IMG/VR virus record: IMGVR_UViG_3300020442_002355
Location: 1-54,147 of that record
DNA: 54,147 nt
Origin: a virus
Strand: one strand, 5' to 3'
Shown: positions 29,813-36,453 of the stretch, piece after piece
How positions within the stretch are numbered: position 1 is the first letter of the stretch
Layout of the letters: the number at the start of each line of letters is the position of its first letter
The notes under the pieces: generated by a model
Databases searched by the model: none
What the model was told of the DNA's origin: nothing
Seen by the model: only the letters and a program-made list of their open reading frames with translations
Program-made: the position numbers and the translations under genes

Positions 29813-31984
29813 TTAGTATCCGCTGCTGTAACCGCCACCGCCGGAAGAACCGGAGGAACCTGAGGAACTGGAAGAACCTGAGGAACTGGAAGAACCTGAG
29901 GAACCGGCAAATGAGGAGGAAGAAGATGTAGAGGATGTAGAGGATGATGTGGATGCTGTATTAGTTGCAGGTGAAACGCCAGTGTTATAAACGCTGGTTC
30001 CGCTGGTAGTAGATGCTCTTGCCTGTGCTTCAGCGAGAGGAGTGGATCCTGCTCTTCCGCCAGACCTGACCAAATTACCATTGGCATAACTAGAAGTTGA
30101 CACATAGGTAGATGCTGAAGAATCTACGCCAGAGGCAATATTATCAACCACCATGTCAAAAATGCTATTTCCAATGTCCAATTGTAAATATAGATCTTGT
30201 AATCCAATTACGTCATTTGACTTTGGTGTGGCAGAAATTTCAATAATGGGTTGACCATCACGCAATTTGCCAGAAGTTATATTTACTGGATTCAGAGTTA
30301 CAATTCCATTTACATAATCAATTGTTCCAACATTTCTTCTTATAATCGTGGGATTTTGAGATGTTAGTGTTGGAACAGTAAAGAAGAACAAATCTCCAGT
30401 TTGATTATCAAAGTTTGGTACATCTCCAATATACAGAGTTTCTTGTATTCCACTAACAGTAAAACCAGATGATTTTATGTTGTATCCTTCAAGACTCTTA
30501 ATGTGGAATTCGTTGCCAAATCCAATAGAGTACTCTGCAAAAGTGTTTAAGACAACTCTTAAGTCTCTTCTTATACTAATAGTAGTTATATTAGATGTAA
30601 TTGCCTGATTACTGTCATCAATGATTCTTTGGAACTTGGAATACTTAAATCTTGCTCCATATTTGTTCAACTCTGTGGATTCGCCGTATTTTTGTACATT
30701 ATTTTGCACAATTGAAGAAATACGCTGTGCAGACGGCGTTAAATTTGAGTTATAATAGACTTTTGAGTCAATTTCAATATACAAATACTTCAAATCAAGG
30801 ATTTCAGTGACAATTCCTGCTACAGAGTATCTTTTAAGTTCTTTCTTGATATTTTCTTTAATCAAATTTGGTAAGAAGTCGCCAAATTTCGGTTTTATGC
30901 TAATAAAGACTTTTCCATATTGTGGAGGTACTAATTCTTCACCTCCAAAAACAGAAATTGACTCAGTTTCGGGATAAATCTTTGCAGGAATCAGAGTTTC
31001 ATAATCTGTAGACGTAACTGCTCTATTTTGGGTTGCAAATACCCTTGGAGCAAACTTTTTGATGGATTCTACGCTTTCAATATTTTCACCACCTGAAGAA
31101 GAAACGCCAGTTGTTAATAATGAGATACCATCAGTTACATTATACTCAGTTGCATTTCTTTGATATGTAATTCTGCCATTAAAGGTAAATGCACTAATAC
31201 CATTACCGCTATCGCCATTAGATCTAATGTAATTTACCGTGATAGAATTGCCTTCTTCAAGTTTTTGGGCAAAAATGCCATCTCCAAACAAAATTTCGTA
31301 TCTTTCATCTTCTACTTCTTGCAAAAAGTACGTTTTTGCGTATCTATCAGACCCAAATAGGTTATCTTGTCTTGAATAACGTGTTGCTGCCGTTGCAGTT
31401 TCGCTATCTTTCACAAAAACTGACATTAAATCAACATCAATACCAGAATTTGGTAAAATAAACTTCTGATTATAGTCTCTAGGGTCATAAATAAACGTTT
31501 GAGTCAGTAATGGACCCTCATAAATTGGAATATTGCTGAAAATTGCGATTCCATTGGAAACAGGAACTGTAATATCGTCAATAATTGAGAAAATAAACGA
31601 AGAATTTGCAAAACTTCCCTGAGAAGTTGCAATTGGACCCTTTCTAAGGGTTAATGAGACCGGTGCAGGGGTTACTGTAGAGACATCTACAAAGAAACTG
31701 ACAGTTGCACGCGCTGCTTTTCGCGATCTTGGTAAATATCCAATATTTCTTGCGATAGAAACCACATTTTCTCTTAATGTAGCACTATCAAGGAACACTT
31801 CGTTTGCCACCATGTTGGCATTATACGAAGTGATGTATGTATTATACGCTAAAACGTCAAGTATTGATGACAGGTTAGAACCCTCAAAGTCATAATCCGT
31901 AAAATTGGAGTTTGCCTGAAGATAATCTTTGAGTGATTGTTTAACCTGATCGAAATCTAGGTTAGAAAAATTTGATAACGGCAT
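29813..31984 (-). CDS. gp6: Baseplate wedge protein gp6 with Ser/Gly-rich tail
   Basis: A 723-residue homologue of T4 gp6, the wedge scaffold that surrounds the hub. The N terminus (LDFDQVKQSLKDYLQANSNFTDYDFEGSNLSSILDVLAYNTY) and the baseplate_J-like centre (YEILFGDGIFAQKLEEGNSI) are typical. The last ~50 residues are low-complexity Ser/Gly ending GGGGYSSGY, encoded by 18-nt tandem repeats at 29842-29905; this tail is not part of T4 gp6. It starts 3 nt after gp25 ends and sits before gp7. Confidence 0.92.
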   Translation of the reverse strand: MPLSNFSNLDFDQVKQSLKDYLQANSNFTDYDFEGSNLSSILDVLAYNTYITSYNANMVANEVFLDSATLRENVVSIARNIGYLPRSRKAARATVSFFVDVSTVTPAPVSLTLRKGPIATSQGSFANSSFIFSIIDDITVPVSNGIAIFSNIPIYEGPLLTQTFIYDPRDYNQKFILPNSGIDVDLMSVFVKDSETATAATRYSRQDNLFGSDRYAKTYFLQEVEDERYEILFGDGIFAQKLEEGNSITVNYIRSNGDSGNGISAFTFNGRITYQRNATEYNVTDGISLLTTGVSSSGGENIESVESIKKFAPRVFATQNRAVTSTDYETLIPAKIYPETESISVFGGEELVPPQYGKVFISIKPKFGDFLPNLIKENIKKELKRYSVAGIVTEILDLKYLYIEIDSKVYYNSNLTPSAQRISSIVQNNVQKYGESTELNKYGARFKYSKFQRIIDDSNQAITSNITTISIRRDLRVVLNTFAEYSIGFGNEFHIKSLEGYNIKSSGFTVSGIQETLYIGDVPNFDNQTGDLFFFTVPTLTSQNPTIIRRNVGTIDYVNGIVTLNPVNITSGKLRDGQPIIEISATPKSNDVIGLQDLYLQLDIGNSIFDMVVDNIASGVDSSASTYVSTSSYANGNLVRSGGRAGSTPLAEAQARASTTSGTSVYNTGVSPATNTASTSSSTSSTSSSSSFAGSSGSSSSSGSSSSSGSSGSSGGGGYSSGY
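29842..29905 (-). repeat. Short tandem repeats coding the gp6 Ser/Gly tail
   Basis: Plus strand shows repeated gaagaacctgaggaactg-type units of 18 nt in imperfect tandem. They encode Ser-Ser-Gly steps of the gp6 C terminus. Slippage at such repeats would vary the tail length without a frameshift. Confidence 0.8.
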
Positions 31985-31987
31985 TTT

Positions 31988-32389
31988 TTACCTAGTTGCT
32001 TGCAAAATAAAACTTATTTGTTGCGGATCAATGTCTGCTCCGATGATACTATAAGAAATTTCAACGTCATAACCATTATTATCAAAGTCAGGAGACACAA
32101 TCACATCAATAAGACGGATTCTTTGCTCATATGTCTCTAACGAATACATGATCTGGTCCTTAATTGCTGCCGCAGATGTCTCATCTAAGAGTTCAAAGAG
32201 AGAATCAGTGATGTTTGTACCAAAATCAGGGTTAAACATCTTCTCGCCAGGAACTGTAAAGATGATATTTCTTACAGAACGTGCAATTGCATTTTCATTT
32301 TTAAGGGCAATCAAGTCATTTGACAGGGGATTAACCTGAAATGACATACTTACGTCTTTAAATCCCTTACTAACCCTCTCTAAAGGCAC
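31988..32389 (-). CDS. gp25: Baseplate wedge protein gp25
   Basis: A 133-residue homologue of T4 gp25, the conserved gp25-like wedge subunit that connects baseplate and sheath. The segment RNIIFTVPGEKMFNPDFGTNITDSLFELLDE is the family hallmark, and MYSLETYEQRI-like IMYSLETYEQRIRLIDV follows. The start is a GTG at 32389, chosen because no in-frame ATG lies before the conserved region and the frame is blocked upstream by the 55-residue gene. A late motif lies 22 nt upstream. Confidence 0.93.
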   Translation of the reverse strand: MPLERVSKGFKDVSMSFQVNPLSNDLIALKNENAIARSVRNIIFTVPGEKMFNPDFGTNITDSLFELLDETSAAAIKDQIMYSLETYEQRIRLIDVIVSPDFDNNGYDVEISYSIIGADIDPQQISFILQATR

Positions 32390-32410
32390 TCTAATACAGC
32401 AATTATGAGT

Positions 32411-32417
32411 TATTTAT
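32411..32417 (-). promoter_or_regulatory. Late promoter motif ATAAATA
   Basis: Minus strand TCATAAATAACTC before the GTG of gp25. The TAA stop of the 55-residue gene is inside the motif. Confidence 0.7.
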
Positions 32418-32581
32418 GACCAACGATCGATCATTTCTTGAGACTTTTGCTCTCTTACACGCTCCTCTCTTGCCTTCTTCAAATATTTCTCACTTTCGAC
32501 CTCTGTAATTAAGGTCATTCCATCCTCAATGAAGGATTTTGACTTATCTACTGAACCGTCAAGATGCTGTGGATGACTCAT
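32414..32581 (-). CDS. Small charged protein before gp25 (55 aa)
   Basis: A 55-residue frame starting MSHPQHLDGSVDKSKSFIEDG, with a charged helix in the second half (YLKKAREERVREQKS) and ending MIDRWS. The start is preceded by AAAAAGGG, an acceptable ribosome binding site, and by a late motif. The stop is inside the gp25 late motif. It fits the small conserved genes next to gp25 in cyanophages. No function is known to me. Confidence 0.75.
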   Translation of the reverse strand: MSHPQHLDGSVDKSKSFIEDGMTLITEVESEKYLKKAREERVREQKSQEMIDRWS

Positions 32582-32597
32582 GATACCCTTTTTGAGT

Positions 32598-32604
32598 TAT
32601 TTAT
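32598..32604 (-). promoter_or_regulatory. Late promoter motif ATAAATA
   Basis: Minus strand CAATAAATAACTC, 16 nt before the ATG at 32581. The TAA stop of the 244-residue gene lies inside it. Confidence 0.7.
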
Positions 32605-33335
32605 TGAGTATCTAACGGTCTGTCTTGAGACTTATACATCTCAATTGGGTCTTCATTTACACTAAATCCATCTGCTTTGACAATTTCTTCACGTTCTTTT
32701 GCAGTCTTCCAAAAATATTCATCCTCTCGTCCCATACCAAGTCTATCATTTCCATTCTCAACTTGATAATACTGAGTCGATACCTTAAAATCAGGCATCT
32801 TTGGTTCAACAGGAGTTAAACTATTATCATAGATACGTAACCTATTGTTTGGATATAGTGCATACTGCCCATTTTCAAGTTCAATTAGATTATGTGACTT
32901 ATGTTCTGCAGGATTTTCACTGGTCGCATAATCAACATAATCAGGATCATGATGATAATTGTCAATCGTACAAATATATGTTCCCTTTACATTGCCATGA
33001 TCGCGAGTATAACACTCAAAATCCATACTACCAATAAACTTCTTATCCACTGATACAACCCCATAATCCATACAATTCCAAAATTGTAGGTTAGGTAGAC
33101 TCATATCAGGTTTAGGCGTCTCAGGGGCGCTTACAAAGGCACTGATGGGCAATTTATCGTACATTGCAGCATACTCAGGTAAATACGTCTCAAAGTAAAA
33201 TGCACGTCCAGGTATACTTTTCACTGATACCCATACACCTTTTACAAATTCTCCCCATCCACTTTGATGGTCAGTCAAATACTCCTTTCTTACCCATATC
33301 TCTTGAGAAGGTAAATTTGCAATTAAACATGCCAT
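32601..33335 (-). CDS. Conserved cyanophage hypothetical protein (244 aa)
   Basis: A 244-residue protein starting MACLIANLPSQEIWVRKEYL. It has an aromatic and His-rich middle (CTIDNYHHDPDYVDYA) and a polar C terminus (REEIVKADGFSVNEDPIEMYKSQ). I recognise it as one of the conserved unknowns found near gp25 and other baseplate genes in cyanophages. No transmembrane segment, signal peptide or catalytic motif is visible. A terminator stands just upstream (33367-33394), so it must have its own promoter, but the upstream bases (GTATAGATAAAGAAATATAAAG) match late motifs only weakly. Confidence 0.75.
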   Translation of the reverse strand: MACLIANLPSQEIWVRKEYLTDHQSGWGEFVKGVWVSVKSIPGRAFYFETYLPEYAAMYDKLPISAFVSAPETPKPDMSLPNLQFWNCMDYGVVSVDKKFIGSMDFECYTRDHGNVKGTYICTIDNYHHDPDYVDYATSENPAEHKSHNLIELENGQYALYPNNRLRIYDNSLTPVEPKMPDFKVSTQYYQVENGNDRLGMGREDEYFWKTAKEREEIVKADGFSVNEDPIEMYKSQDRPLDTQ

Positions 33336-33366
33336 AACTCATAACTTTATATTTCTTTATCTATAC

Positions 33367-33394
33367 AAAAAAAGAGGACCCGTAGGTCCCCTTT
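33367..33394 (-). terminator. Rho-independent terminator ending the glycosyltransferase unit
   Basis: On the minus strand GGACC and GGTCC arms form a 5-bp core with a TACG loop. After one mismatch the stem extends by 4 bp, and a run of seven T follows. It lies just after the stop of the 45-residue gene and before the 244-residue gene. Confidence 0.88.
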
Positions 33395-33398
33395 AATA

Positions 33399-33536
33399 TT
33401 ATTTCTTTCCTTGCCCGCGATAACGCTTACGCTTACCATTACGAGAGGATGCACTCAATAATGTATTCTGTGAACATCCCTGACGGGTCTTCTTTGGTTT
33501 GCCAGGAATGTAATTCCCACCTTTCATCATTGCCAT
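33399..33536 (-). CDS. Tiny basic protein (45 aa)
   Basis: A 45-residue frame starting MAMMKGGNYIPGKPKKTRQG and ending RNGKRKRYRGQGKK. Thirteen or more Lys/Arg give a strongly basic, probably nucleic-acid-binding peptide. A textbook ribosome binding site (AAGAGGAGG) lies 9 nt before the ATG, inside the end of the preceding gene. A terminator follows the stop. The strong ribosome site and position as last gene of a short operon argue that it is real. Function is unknown. Confidence 0.8.
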   Translation of the reverse strand: MAMMKGGNYIPGKPKKTRQGCSQNTLLSASSRNGKRKRYRGQGKK

Positions 33537-33539
33537 AAC

Positions 33540-33641
33540 TTAATACCTCCTCTTGGTTGTAATAGACGTTTTATTGCCTGTAACCATCATACCTGAGACG
33601 AGTAAAACGGTCAAGAGCATCACATAAAGAAAACTTCCCAT
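33540..33641 (-). CDS. Tiny single-span membrane protein (33 aa)
   Basis: A 33-residue frame: MGSFLYVMLLTVLLVSGMMV makes one transmembrane helix, followed by a short basic tail (TTKRRY). The ATG overlaps the glycosyltransferase stop as TGATG, so translation is coupled. Its last codons contain the ribosome site of the next gene. It may anchor or modulate the glycosyltransferase at the membrane; this is inference from the operon. Confidence 0.65.
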   Translation of the reverse strand: MGSFLYVMLLTVLLVSGMMVTGNKTSITTKRRY

Positions 33642-34411
33642 CAGATAATACGAGTTTTCTCATGTCCTACTCGAATACGAGGGTCGCACCAAATTTCAAA
33701 ACCCTTCTCCTTTGCATCTAAACAGAAACTTACATCCTCTCCACACATATCTTGCACACTCCCAGACTCAAACACCTGCATCTTAGGAGCAAACCATGGA
33801 TACTCAAGATTCTCAAAGACTCCGTTTTTAATGAGCACCCATCCAAAACCTGTGTAGTCTACAGTGAATGGCTTACGCCGCTTCTGAATCGATTCCACTG
33901 TTTCGTGGTTCATTACTCCACCATTCTGTCGGAAATCATCCTCCTCTAACCAATGTGCCACAGAAGTCGTCTGTCCATCCTCTGTTGCATACCATCCACT
34001 TACAACCTCTCTCTCAGTACCATCTTCATCAATTGCCATATCACACAATTGCCAGAATTGATTACTATTAAACACAATATCACTATCAATCCATAACTGA
34101 TAGTCATACTTCAATTTACCATCCCATGGCACCTGATTCGGTCCACGCAATACATTCGCACCTAAACACTTACATCGTGCAAAATTAACCATCGATGAAT
34201 AATCTTGACTAATCTGAATACTCATACCGTTCTGTACCATGTCAAAACATAACTGTACAAAGTTCTTCAGAAAAATATAAGAACACCCTCGACCAGGAAG
34301 ACAAAATACTATTGTCTTCCCACGCATCCTTTCTTTGATTGCATCAATGTCCCAATCTGCTTTCTTCTCAACAGTTGGCGATTTTGCTTTTACAGTGAAT
34401 CCTTTGGCCAT
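33641..34411 (-). CDS. Glycosyltransferase, GT-A fold
   Basis: A 256-residue enzyme. The catalytic GT-A features are a DxD-type motif (WIDSDIVF, residues 107-114) and a downstream GEDVSFC (~229-235) that would hold the general base. Such proteins transfer a sugar from an NDP-sugar. The acceptor is unknown: phage DNA, a virion protein or host surface sugars are possible. The consensus sigma70 promoter 25 nt upstream indicates early expression, which fits modification of host or DNA better than a virion role. It heads a three-gene unit with the membrane protein and the basic protein. Ribosome site AAAGGA precedes the ATG. Confidence 0.85.
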   Translation of the reverse strand: MAKGFTVKAKSPTVEKKADWDIDAIKERMRGKTIVFCLPGRGCSYIFLKNFVQLCFDMVQNGMSIQISQDYSSMVNFARCKCLGANVLRGPNQVPWDGKLKYDYQLWIDSDIVFNSNQFWQLCDMAIDEDGTEREVVSGWYATEDGQTTSVAHWLEEDDFRQNGGVMNHETVESIQKRRKPFTVDYTGFGWVLIKNGVFENLEYPWFAPKMQVFESGSVQDMCGEDVSFCLDAKEKGFEIWCDPRIRVGHEKTRII

Positions 34412-34435
34412 AAATCGAAAATTCCTTTCAGTTCA

Positions 34436-34464
34436 ATTCTAGTCTATTATGTAGTCAATGTCAA
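34436..34464 (-). promoter_or_regulatory. Sigma70-type promoter for the glycosyltransferase unit
   Basis: Minus strand TTGACA at 34464-34459, a 17-nt spacer and TAGAAT at 34441-34436. This is a full match at -35 and five of six at -10. It lies directly after the stop of the 57-residue gene and 24 nt before the ATG. Confidence 0.88.
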
Positions 34465-34470
34465 GGTAGT

Positions 34471-34644
34471 TCAGGGTAGTACTTTCCCCACCTCTGAATA
34501 CCTATATGATAAATCCTTTGAATCATACTCAGTCTTCATTAACCCTACCATTCCATTCAACTGGTCCCAGGTACTACGAAACTCCTTCTCAGGTAGATTG
34601 TGATATACACACTCTTCCTTAATGTAAATGTTATAAACTTTCAA
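34471..34644 (-). CDS. Small conserved protein with TTG start (57 aa)
   Basis: A 57-residue frame reading (M)KVYNIYIKEECVYHNL, then WDQLNGMVGLMKTEY and a C-terminal YSEVGKVLP. No ATG is available upstream before a stop. TTG at 34644 is chosen because GGAGG stands 8 nt before it. The sequence has the look of a conserved cyanophage small protein with a beta-strand then helix. An ATG lies between GGAGG and the TTG but in another frame and is closed after three codons. Upstream TTAAATA (34671-34677) might act as a weak late promoter. Confidence 0.65.
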   Translation of the reverse strand: MKVYNIYIKEECVYHNLPEKEFRSTWDQLNGMVGLMKTEYDSKDLSYRYSEVGKVLP

Positions 34645-34773
34645 ATGGTCATACCTCCGATTCTTTTCACTATTTAATCAGCGAGACCAGTACGGACCCC
34701 ACTACAACATACATTACATACCTCCCAGTGCTTGCACAAGTGCGTCCTCTCCATATTGCCATTAGTACATCAT

Positions 34774-34812
34774 AAAAAACCCGCGCAGTCACATACGTGA
34801 AAACTACACGGG
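34774..34812 (-). terminator. Rho-independent terminator
   Basis: Minus strand: nine-pair stem (CCCGTGTAG with CTGCGCGGG, two G-U pairs) that encloses an inner TCAC/GTGA hairpin, then six T. It terminates RNA started at the promoter 35016-35044. Its presence argues against the 83-codon frame that spans it. Confidence 0.8.
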
Positions 34813-35009
34813 GGATATTCCAGTACCGCAAATTTTTTTTACTCACGCGAACTCCACAGTCGTTTTTTATATACGCGAAATTTTTTGAAATGAACTTGAT
34901 ATCACTCTCGCGTTTTGTCACCTCTGTAGGTTAGGGTAGTTAGACGTTTTTATATCACGCCCGCCGCCCGCTATAACCAACGGCACGCAAAACACTGTGT
35001 TTCAGTGAT
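34774..35009 (-). ncRNA. Candidate small RNA between strong promoter and terminator
   Basis: A near-consensus promoter (35016-35044) and a good terminator (34774-34812) enclose about 235 nt with no convincing gene. The start would be near 35009. The RNA begins with a GTATCACTGAAACACAGTG segment able to fold, followed by a very GC-rich block (GCGGGCGGCGGGCG) unlike the surrounding AT-rich DNA. I do not recognise a known RNA family. It could instead be the leader of an undetected short peptide. Confidence 0.5.
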
Positions 35010-35015
35010 ACTCTG

Positions 35016-35044
35016 AGTCTAGCACATATGGGGCAGAGTGTCAA
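35016..35044 (-). promoter_or_regulatory. Sigma70-type promoter
   Basis: Minus strand TTGACA (35044-35039), 17-nt spacer, TAGACT (35021-35016). It stands just after the stop of the preceding gene and faces the candidate RNA. Confidence 0.85.
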
Positions 35045-35054
35045 CAACTGCCCC
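35030..35054. promoter_or_regulatory. Inverted repeat around the -35 box (possible operator)
   Basis: Perfect 7-bp arms GGGGCAG and CTGCCCC separated by 11 bp; the TTGACA box lies in between. No T run follows, so it is not a terminator. A repressor or dimeric activator site is a reasonable guess. Confidence 0.45.
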
Positions 35055-35064
35055 GCACTGTGTA

Positions 35065-35298
35065 TCAGAAATCCTCCAACATTTCATTGAGTTCGATGAT
35101 ATCCAACTCAGAGGACTGCCAGTTAACACCATCGGGCGTTTCAGGTCCGAAAAGTTCAACTAACAGGTGGGAGAGAGACTTATAACCATGCTCCGCATAT
35201 CCGCGTGCAAGGTTATACATTCCCTCATCATTACCTAACCAGAGAGCAACATTCCAAGTGGCATGATTAGCGAACCCGTTGTAAGTTTCGGTGGTCAT
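35065..35298 (-). CDS. Small conserved protein with FANHATWNVALW motif (DUF7249-like)
   Basis: A 77-residue protein, MTTETYNGFANHATWNVALWL..., with GMYNLARGY and a C-terminal acidic helix. The YNGFxNxATWNVALW signature is widespread in phages of many kinds; the function is unknown. An in-frame ATG at 35313 (MTQTHMTT...) would begin 2 nt from the 34-bp element. I prefer 35298 because it gives the leader length seen after other copies. The strong promoter 35016-35044 follows its stop. Confidence 0.82.
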   Translation of the reverse strand: MTTETYNGFANHATWNVALWLGNDEGMYNLARGYAEHGYKSLSHLLVELFGPETPDGVNWQSSELDIIELNEMLEDF

Positions 35299-35315
35299 GT
35301 GTGTTTGAGTCATGC

Positions 35316-35349
35316 TTACACTACTGAGACACTTTAGAGGCTTCAGTTA
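35316..35349 (-). repeat. 34-bp element, copy 1
   Basis: Divergent copy with GTGTCTCAG in place of GTGTCC(T/C)AG. It lies 7 nt after the stop of the 57-residue gene and before the FANHATWNVALW gene. Confidence 0.9.
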
Positions 35350-35356
35350 GCATTAC

Positions 35357-35530
35357 TCACCACGTATCAGGTGTATGCAAGTCCTCGACATATGCCTCGC
35401 AGTATTCACTACCCTCCAAACCGAAGAGTTTATCCCAGTTGATATTATGCGGGTCAAAGTCATTCATTGCCTCAATCTCTAAGGTAATGCGATACTTACT
35501 CTTCTGTGCCTGGTGATAGATAGCGGGCAT
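35357..35530 (-). CDS. Small conserved protein (57 aa)
   Basis: A 57-residue acidic frame: MPAIYHQAQKSKYRITLEIEA, then FDPHNINWDKLFGLEG and a C-terminal EDLHTPDTW. It has a ribosome site (AGAGG) 10 nt before the ATG and a good sigma70-type promoter just upstream (35560-35588), unlike most array genes. The pattern suggests a small alpha/beta protein. I know no function. It is the first gene of the unit that continues through element copy 1 into the FANHATWNVALW gene. Confidence 0.75.
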   Translation of the reverse strand: MPAIYHQAQKSKYRITLEIEAMNDFDPHNINWDKLFGLEGSEYCEAYVEDLHTPDTW

Positions 35531-35559
35531 TTGTGAGAACCTCTGAGTGATACTTTGTT

Positions 35560-35588
35560 ATTGTACTATGGACTGAGAGATATAGCAA
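35560..35588 (-). promoter_or_regulatory. Sigma70-type promoter
   Basis: Minus strand TTGCTA (35588-35583), 17-nt spacer, TACAAT (35565-35560), 29 nt before the ATG at 35530. Confidence 0.75.
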
Positions 35589-35838
35589 GCACCTCAAGTC
35601 CTATTTAGAAAGTGTCTGCCGGGTGCTTGACTTTTGGGGGAGTTCGTGTTAGACTGAAGGCCAGGATCACTATGCTGAGAAGGATTTAGAGAGTGTATTC
35701 AGAGGGTCTTCAGAGATACTTAGCAGCGTCTCTGGGGTGTACTTAAGGGCATATTTTCCACAGTTTCTAACACTATTGTGGAAAACATTGTGGAAAAGAT
35801 AAAACGTTCAAATACATTTAAAATAACATTTTTAATAT
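35589..35838. other. Non-coding region with DnaA-box cluster and AT-rich tract
   Basis: About 460 bp (35531-35995) lack a convincing gene. Three perfect TTTTCCACA nonamers occur within 44 bp: 35754-35762 (plus), 35777-35785 and 35789-35797 (minus). TTTTCCACA is the cyanobacterial DnaA-box consensus. A stretch of ~50 bp, almost all A/T, follows at once (35798-35845). This is the arrangement of a DnaA-dependent unwinding region. Nothing recognisable was seen in 35600-35750. Confidence 0.55.
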
Positions 35839-35868
35839 AAAAAAACCCTAATCTTGTATATATCAGGG
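35839..35868 (-). terminator. Rho-independent terminator at the end of the array
   Basis: Minus strand CCCTGAT and ATTAGGG arms (7 pairs, one G-U), 9-nt loop, then seven T. It ends transcription arriving from the small genes at 35996 and above. Confidence 0.85.
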
Positions 35869-35995
35869 CAGAAAAGGTGAGTTTTTGGATATTACAGAGG
35901 TCTTACATGTATTGGTCCATCACACACAACCCGGACCTCAAATGCCTATACTTCACTGTTACATAAGCAATCAAATCATAGGACAGTTACTGTTA

Positions 35996-36145
35996 TCAGA
36001 ACTCAGTAGGATTGCCCTCGAAATCAACAGCAACAGCGCCAGCGTTAGTCATACTTTCGTCGGCAACAATCACGTCCAGGATAGAAAGAATGTCTTCTCC
36101 ATTGTTAGCAGTGGAGAGCATACCAATTGCCAGTTCTTTGTTCAT
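35996..36145 (-). CDS. Small conserved cyanophage protein (49 aa)
   Basis: A 49-residue frame beginning MNKELAIGMLSTANNGEDIL, then SILDVIVADES and ending DFEGNPTEF. I recognise the MNKELAIGML...ILxILD pattern as a very common small gene of T4-like cyanophages. It predicts as one or two helices with an acidic tail. Function is unknown. About 127 nt further down is a terminator, so it is the last gene of its transcript. Confidence 0.8.
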   Translation of the reverse strand: MNKELAIGMLSTANNGEDILSILDVIVADESMTNAGAVAVDFEGNPTEF

Positions 36146-36222
36146 TAGAAAGTGTTAATAAGTGAATGGAGTTGAACGTTAGTGAAACGTCTAGTTAGTT
36201 GTTAATCTAGGTCTTACGTTAC

Positions 36223-36256
36223 TTATAGGTCTCCCTATAACTTACTGCCTAGTAAG
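36223..36256 (-). other. Two adjacent perfect hairpins after a stop codon
   Basis: 36223-36240: TTATAGG and CCTATAA arms with a 4-nt loop. 36241-36256: CTTACT and AGTAAG arms with a 4-nt loop. They follow the stop of the 64-residue gene with no T run. RNA processing or message-end protection is possible. Confidence 0.5.
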
Positions 36257-36258
36257 TG

Positions 36259-36453
36259 TTATTCTAAGAGATCAGGATAGTATTCTTTCACCTCTGTAAT
36301 CAGTTCATCTACGGTATAAGAATCATAACTATTATCTAATTGATCAGCAACTAATTGCATCAATGTTTTGAGGTCCATGTCATCAAGAATCCGATCAATT
36401 AGGTTTTGTTGAAGTTCATCACGATCGATGATGTTGTCTGTGGTAGTGTTCAT
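36259..36453 (-). CDS. Small acidic helical protein, paralogue of its neighbour (64 aa)
   Basis: A 64-residue acidic protein: MNTTTDNIIDRDELQQNLIDRIL, then LKTLMQLVADQL and VDELITEVKEYYPDLLE. Its ending matches that of the preceding gene (DDELVEDVKQYAPHLI), so the two look like an old tandem duplication. The start overlaps the preceding stop as ATGA. No function is known to me; such small acidic helical proteins are frequent among early phage genes. Confidence 0.8.
   Translation of the reverse strand: MNTTTDNIIDRDELQQNLIDRILDDMDLKTLMQLVADQLDNSYDSYTVDELITEVKEYYPDLLE

Noticed and set aside
29806-30105. 99-codon minus-strand frame rich in Leu/Pro/His
   Set aside because: It is an alternative frame through the Ser/Gly repeat of gp6.
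34670-34921. 83-codon minus-strand frame (GTG start, MTKRESDIKF...)
   Set aside because: A good terminator (34774-34812) lies in the middle of it, the start has no suitably spaced ribosome site, and the composition is unlike neighbouring genes.
35600-35720. Possible tRNA (GAGTTCGTGTTAGAC resembles a T arm)
   Set aside because: No acceptor stem, D arm or anticodon arm fits on either strand. No tRNA was found anywhere in the window.
35900-35945. GGTCC...GGACC inverted repeat as a terminator or tRNA stem
   Set aside because: The arms are 5 bp with a 14-nt loop and no T run, and no tRNA cloverleaf can be drawn around them.
35885-36148. 87-codon plus-strand frame (MDITEVLHV...)
   Set aside because: It overlaps the recognised 49-residue minus-strand gene and has no ribosome site or neighbours on its strand.
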